A stretch of 14,959 nt of DNA from Bryobacteraceae bacterium (lineage in GTDB: Bacteria; Acidobacteriota; Terriglobia; Bryobacterales; Bryobacteraceae). A program made the position numbers and the translations under genes. The stretch lies in assembly GCA_030039005.1 (NCBI GenBank), contig JASHQT010000386.1:1-14959 (forward strand), written 5' to 3'. Every line of letters starts with the position of its first letter. Within the stretch, counting starts at the first letter, position 1. Shown piece by piece: positions 13,537 to 14,959 of the stretch. Below the pieces are notes generated by a model, which worked only from the letters and a program-made list of their open reading frames with translations, ran no database searches and had not been told where the DNA came from.

Positions 13537-13883
13537 AACAGTATGAACTGTGGTGGGCGTCCTTGCCCGCTCCCGCGGGACGCAGCCCGGTCCTGCTGCT
13601 GAGCAGGAACGAAGCTTATTCGTACCTGAACAAGTTCGTCGTGGTTGAGGTCACCTCGAAGATTCGCCACATTGCCGTGGAAGTACCACTGGGCCGAAGC
13701 GAAGGGCTTCCCATGAACTGCGTTGCCAACTGCGACAACATCCGGACGATCCCGCGTTCCAGCCTCACCCAGCGTATCGGCGAGTTGTCCGCGCGGCGAG
13801 TTTCCGGCGTGAAACGTGCTCTCGGTCATGCTTTCGCTTGGGAGGAGCTGATCGGTGCGGCGGCGTCTGGTAGCCTGGAGTGA
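13533..13883 (+). CDS. mazF: MazF/PemK-family endoribonuclease toxin
   Basis: The frame is open from an ATG at 13506, but the ATG at 13533 overlaps the antitoxin stop by four bases and begins the family's usual MKQYELWWASLP. This gives 116 residues, the normal length. Recognisable parts are the strand GRSPVLLLSRNEAYSYLNK (16-34), VVVEVTSKIRHIAVEVPL (36-53; T41 is a candidate catalytic residue and R17 another), GLPMNCVANCDNIRTIP (58-74) and a C-terminal helix (KRALGHAFAWEEL). MazF cuts single-stranded mRNA at short sequence motifs and halts growth when its antitoxin decays. It ends in GTGA, whose GTG (13880) is in frame with the dehydrogenase gene that follows; the real start of that gene is probably 30 bases later. 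Confidence 0.9.
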   Translation: MKQYELWWASLPAPAGRSPVLLLSRNEAYSYLNKFVVVEVTSKIRHIAVEVPLGRSEGLPMNCVANCDNIRTIPRSSLTQRIGELSARRVSGVKRALGHAFAWEELIGAAASGSLE

Positions 13884-13912
13884 CGCTCCTTTCCGCTTCC
13901 TGCAGGACTACT

Positions 13913-14959
13913 TTGCTCACGCCCAAGTCAGCCCAGGCGGTCGCTGCCCTTGCCGCGCTGGCGCTAGCACCCGCGCTCGCGCAGAACGCAAAAATCCTGT
14001 ACGATACCGGCACGCGCGGGGATTGGCCGAGCTACGGCCGCTCCCTCAGCGAAACACGCTATAGCCCGCTCGCCCAAATTGACGCCTCCAATGTGCATCG
14101 CCTGGGCCTGGCCTGGACCTACGTTTTAGGCGCGGGCGGCGGCGCTCAGGAAGCCACGCCGCTGGTGTGGAACAACACGATTTATGGCATCACCACGTGG
14201 AGCGTCGTTTTCGCCGTGGACGCTCGCACCGGAAAGGAGCTCTGGCGCTGGGATCCGGAGGTGAACCAACCGGCCGTCCGCGGCAGGCCCTGCTGTGGCG
14301 TCGTCAATCGCGGCATCGCGATTTACAACGGCACGATTTTCGCCCCCGTCATCGATGGCCGCCTGGAAGCTTTGGATGCGCGCACGGGTAAAGTGATCTG
14401 GGAAGCGCGCGTTGCATATCCGCAGCAGTGGCAGGTCATCACCATGGCGCCTCGCGTGGCCAACGGGAAGGTGCTGATCGGGGTCGCGGGCGGCGACCAC
14501 CCCACCCGAGGTTTTTTCGACGCCTACGACGTGGCCACCGGCCGCCGCGCCTGGCGCTTCTACACGGTTCCCGGCAATCCCGCCGCACCTTACGAAAACG
14601 AAGCCATGCGCCGCGCGGCGAAAACTTGGGGCGGCGATTTCTACAAGTTCGGCGGCGGCGGCTCGGTGTGGGACGGCATGGCGTACGATCCCCAGACCGA
14701 TCTGGTTTTCGTCGGCACCGGCAACGCTGAGCCTTGGCCGCAAAAATTCCGCGGCGCGAAAAACCTCGATAATCTTTACACCTGCTCGATTCTCGCGGTG
14801 AAGGTTTCGACCGGCGAGCTCCGCTGGCACTACCAGGTTGTACCCAACGACAATTGGGATTATGACGCCGTGCAGCAGATGATCCTCGCCGATCTCCAGA
14901 TCCACGGCCGCAAGCGCAAGGTGCTCATGCAGGCCTCCAAGAACGGCATCTTTTACGTG
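13913..14959 (+). CDS. PQQ-dependent dehydrogenase (quinoprotein alcohol dehydrogenase type), C-terminus cut
   Basis: The 349 codons in the window are the first part of a periplasmic beta-propeller dehydrogenase that oxidises an alcohol or sugar and passes electrons to a cytochrome or quinone. The TTG at 13913 is preferred (AGGA at 13904-13907, five bases ahead). It gives a clean signal peptide, MLTPKSAQAVAALAALALAPALAQ. A GTG at 13880, overlapping the mazF stop, is the alternative. Family marks include DWPSYGRSLSETRYSPL, the adjacent cysteine pair C127-C128 (RPCCGVVNRG) that forms the vicinal disulfide over PQQ, GTGNAEPW with N271, and DNWDYDAVQ (313-321) with the catalytic aspartate. Repeated W-docking strands (ARTGKELWRW, ARTGKVIWEA, ATGRRAWRF, TGELRWHY) mark propeller blades. 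Whether a C-terminal cytochrome c domain follows cannot be seen. Confidence 0.88.
   Translation, partial: MLTPKSAQAVAALAALALAPALAQNAKILYDTGTRGDWPSYGRSLSETRYSPLAQIDASNVHRLGLAWTYVLGAGGGAQEATPLVWNNTIYGITTWSVVFAVDARTGKELWRWDPEVNQPAVRGRPCCGVVNRGIAIYNGTIFAPVIDGRLEALDARTGKVIWEARVAYPQQWQVITMAPRVANGKVLIGVAGGDHPTRGFFDAYDVATGRRAWRFYTVPGNPAAPYENEAMRRAAKTWGGDFYKFGGGGSVWDGMAYDPQTDLVFVGTGNAEPWPQKFRGAKNLDNLYTCSILAVKVSTGELRWHYQVVPNDNWDYDAVQQMILADLQIHGRKRKVLMQASKNGIFYV

Overview
The window is GC-rich, densely coded bacterial chromosome. The gene mix points to Acidobacteriota, probably a Solibacter/Bryobacter-type soil organism: a eukaryote-like Ser/Thr kinase, a TPR-sulfotransferase, a periplasmic PQQ dehydrogenase, small secreted 'DIDGKW' proteins and in-frame ERSEG tandem repeats. 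This assignment is inference from gene content; no rRNA or marker phylogeny is available. I support 18 protein genes, two of them cut by the window edges. I saw no tRNA, rRNA, CRISPR array, insertion sequence or integrase.

Layout. 1-2102: a truncated small secreted protein (-), then a GT-A-type glycosyltransferase (+) and a secreted protein with two tandem ABM-like domains (+). 2243-4108: a large TPR-sulfotransferase (-). 4203-5594: queC-queE (+), two steps of 7-deazaguanine (queuosine precursor) synthesis. 5668-7589: a Gfo/Idh/MocA oxidoreductase followed by homoserine kinase thrB (both -), convergent with queCE. 7650-8099: an unrecognised protein with an HWHTH motif (-).

From 8166 to the right edge all genes are on + and nearly contiguous. 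They are a VapBC-type toxin-antitoxin pair, the glycine oxidase thiO (overlapping the toxin gene by 17 nt), a truncated KdpD-like histidine kinase, an abutting KdpE-like response regulator, a membrane-anchored Ser/Thr kinase with a degenerate glycine loop, a MazEF-type toxin-antitoxin pair, and the first 349 codons of a secreted PQQ-dependent dehydrogenase.

How the genes fit together. queC/queE and the histidine kinase/response regulator are clear functional pairs. The histidine kinase, response regulator and Ser/Thr kinase may form a mixed phospho-signalling unit. The two toxin-antitoxin modules bracket this block and overlap or closely abut the genes after them. Several genes have -10-like hexamers only 6-15 nt before the start codon, suggesting short-leader or leaderless transcripts.

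I do not see a convincing, wholly new multi-gene defence or metabolic system. The most unusual signals are three exact 24-nt in-frame repeats at the end of the histidine kinase gene, the toxin-antitoxin/host-gene overlaps, the orphan HWHTH protein, and a 14-nt tandem duplication at the queC/queE junction.
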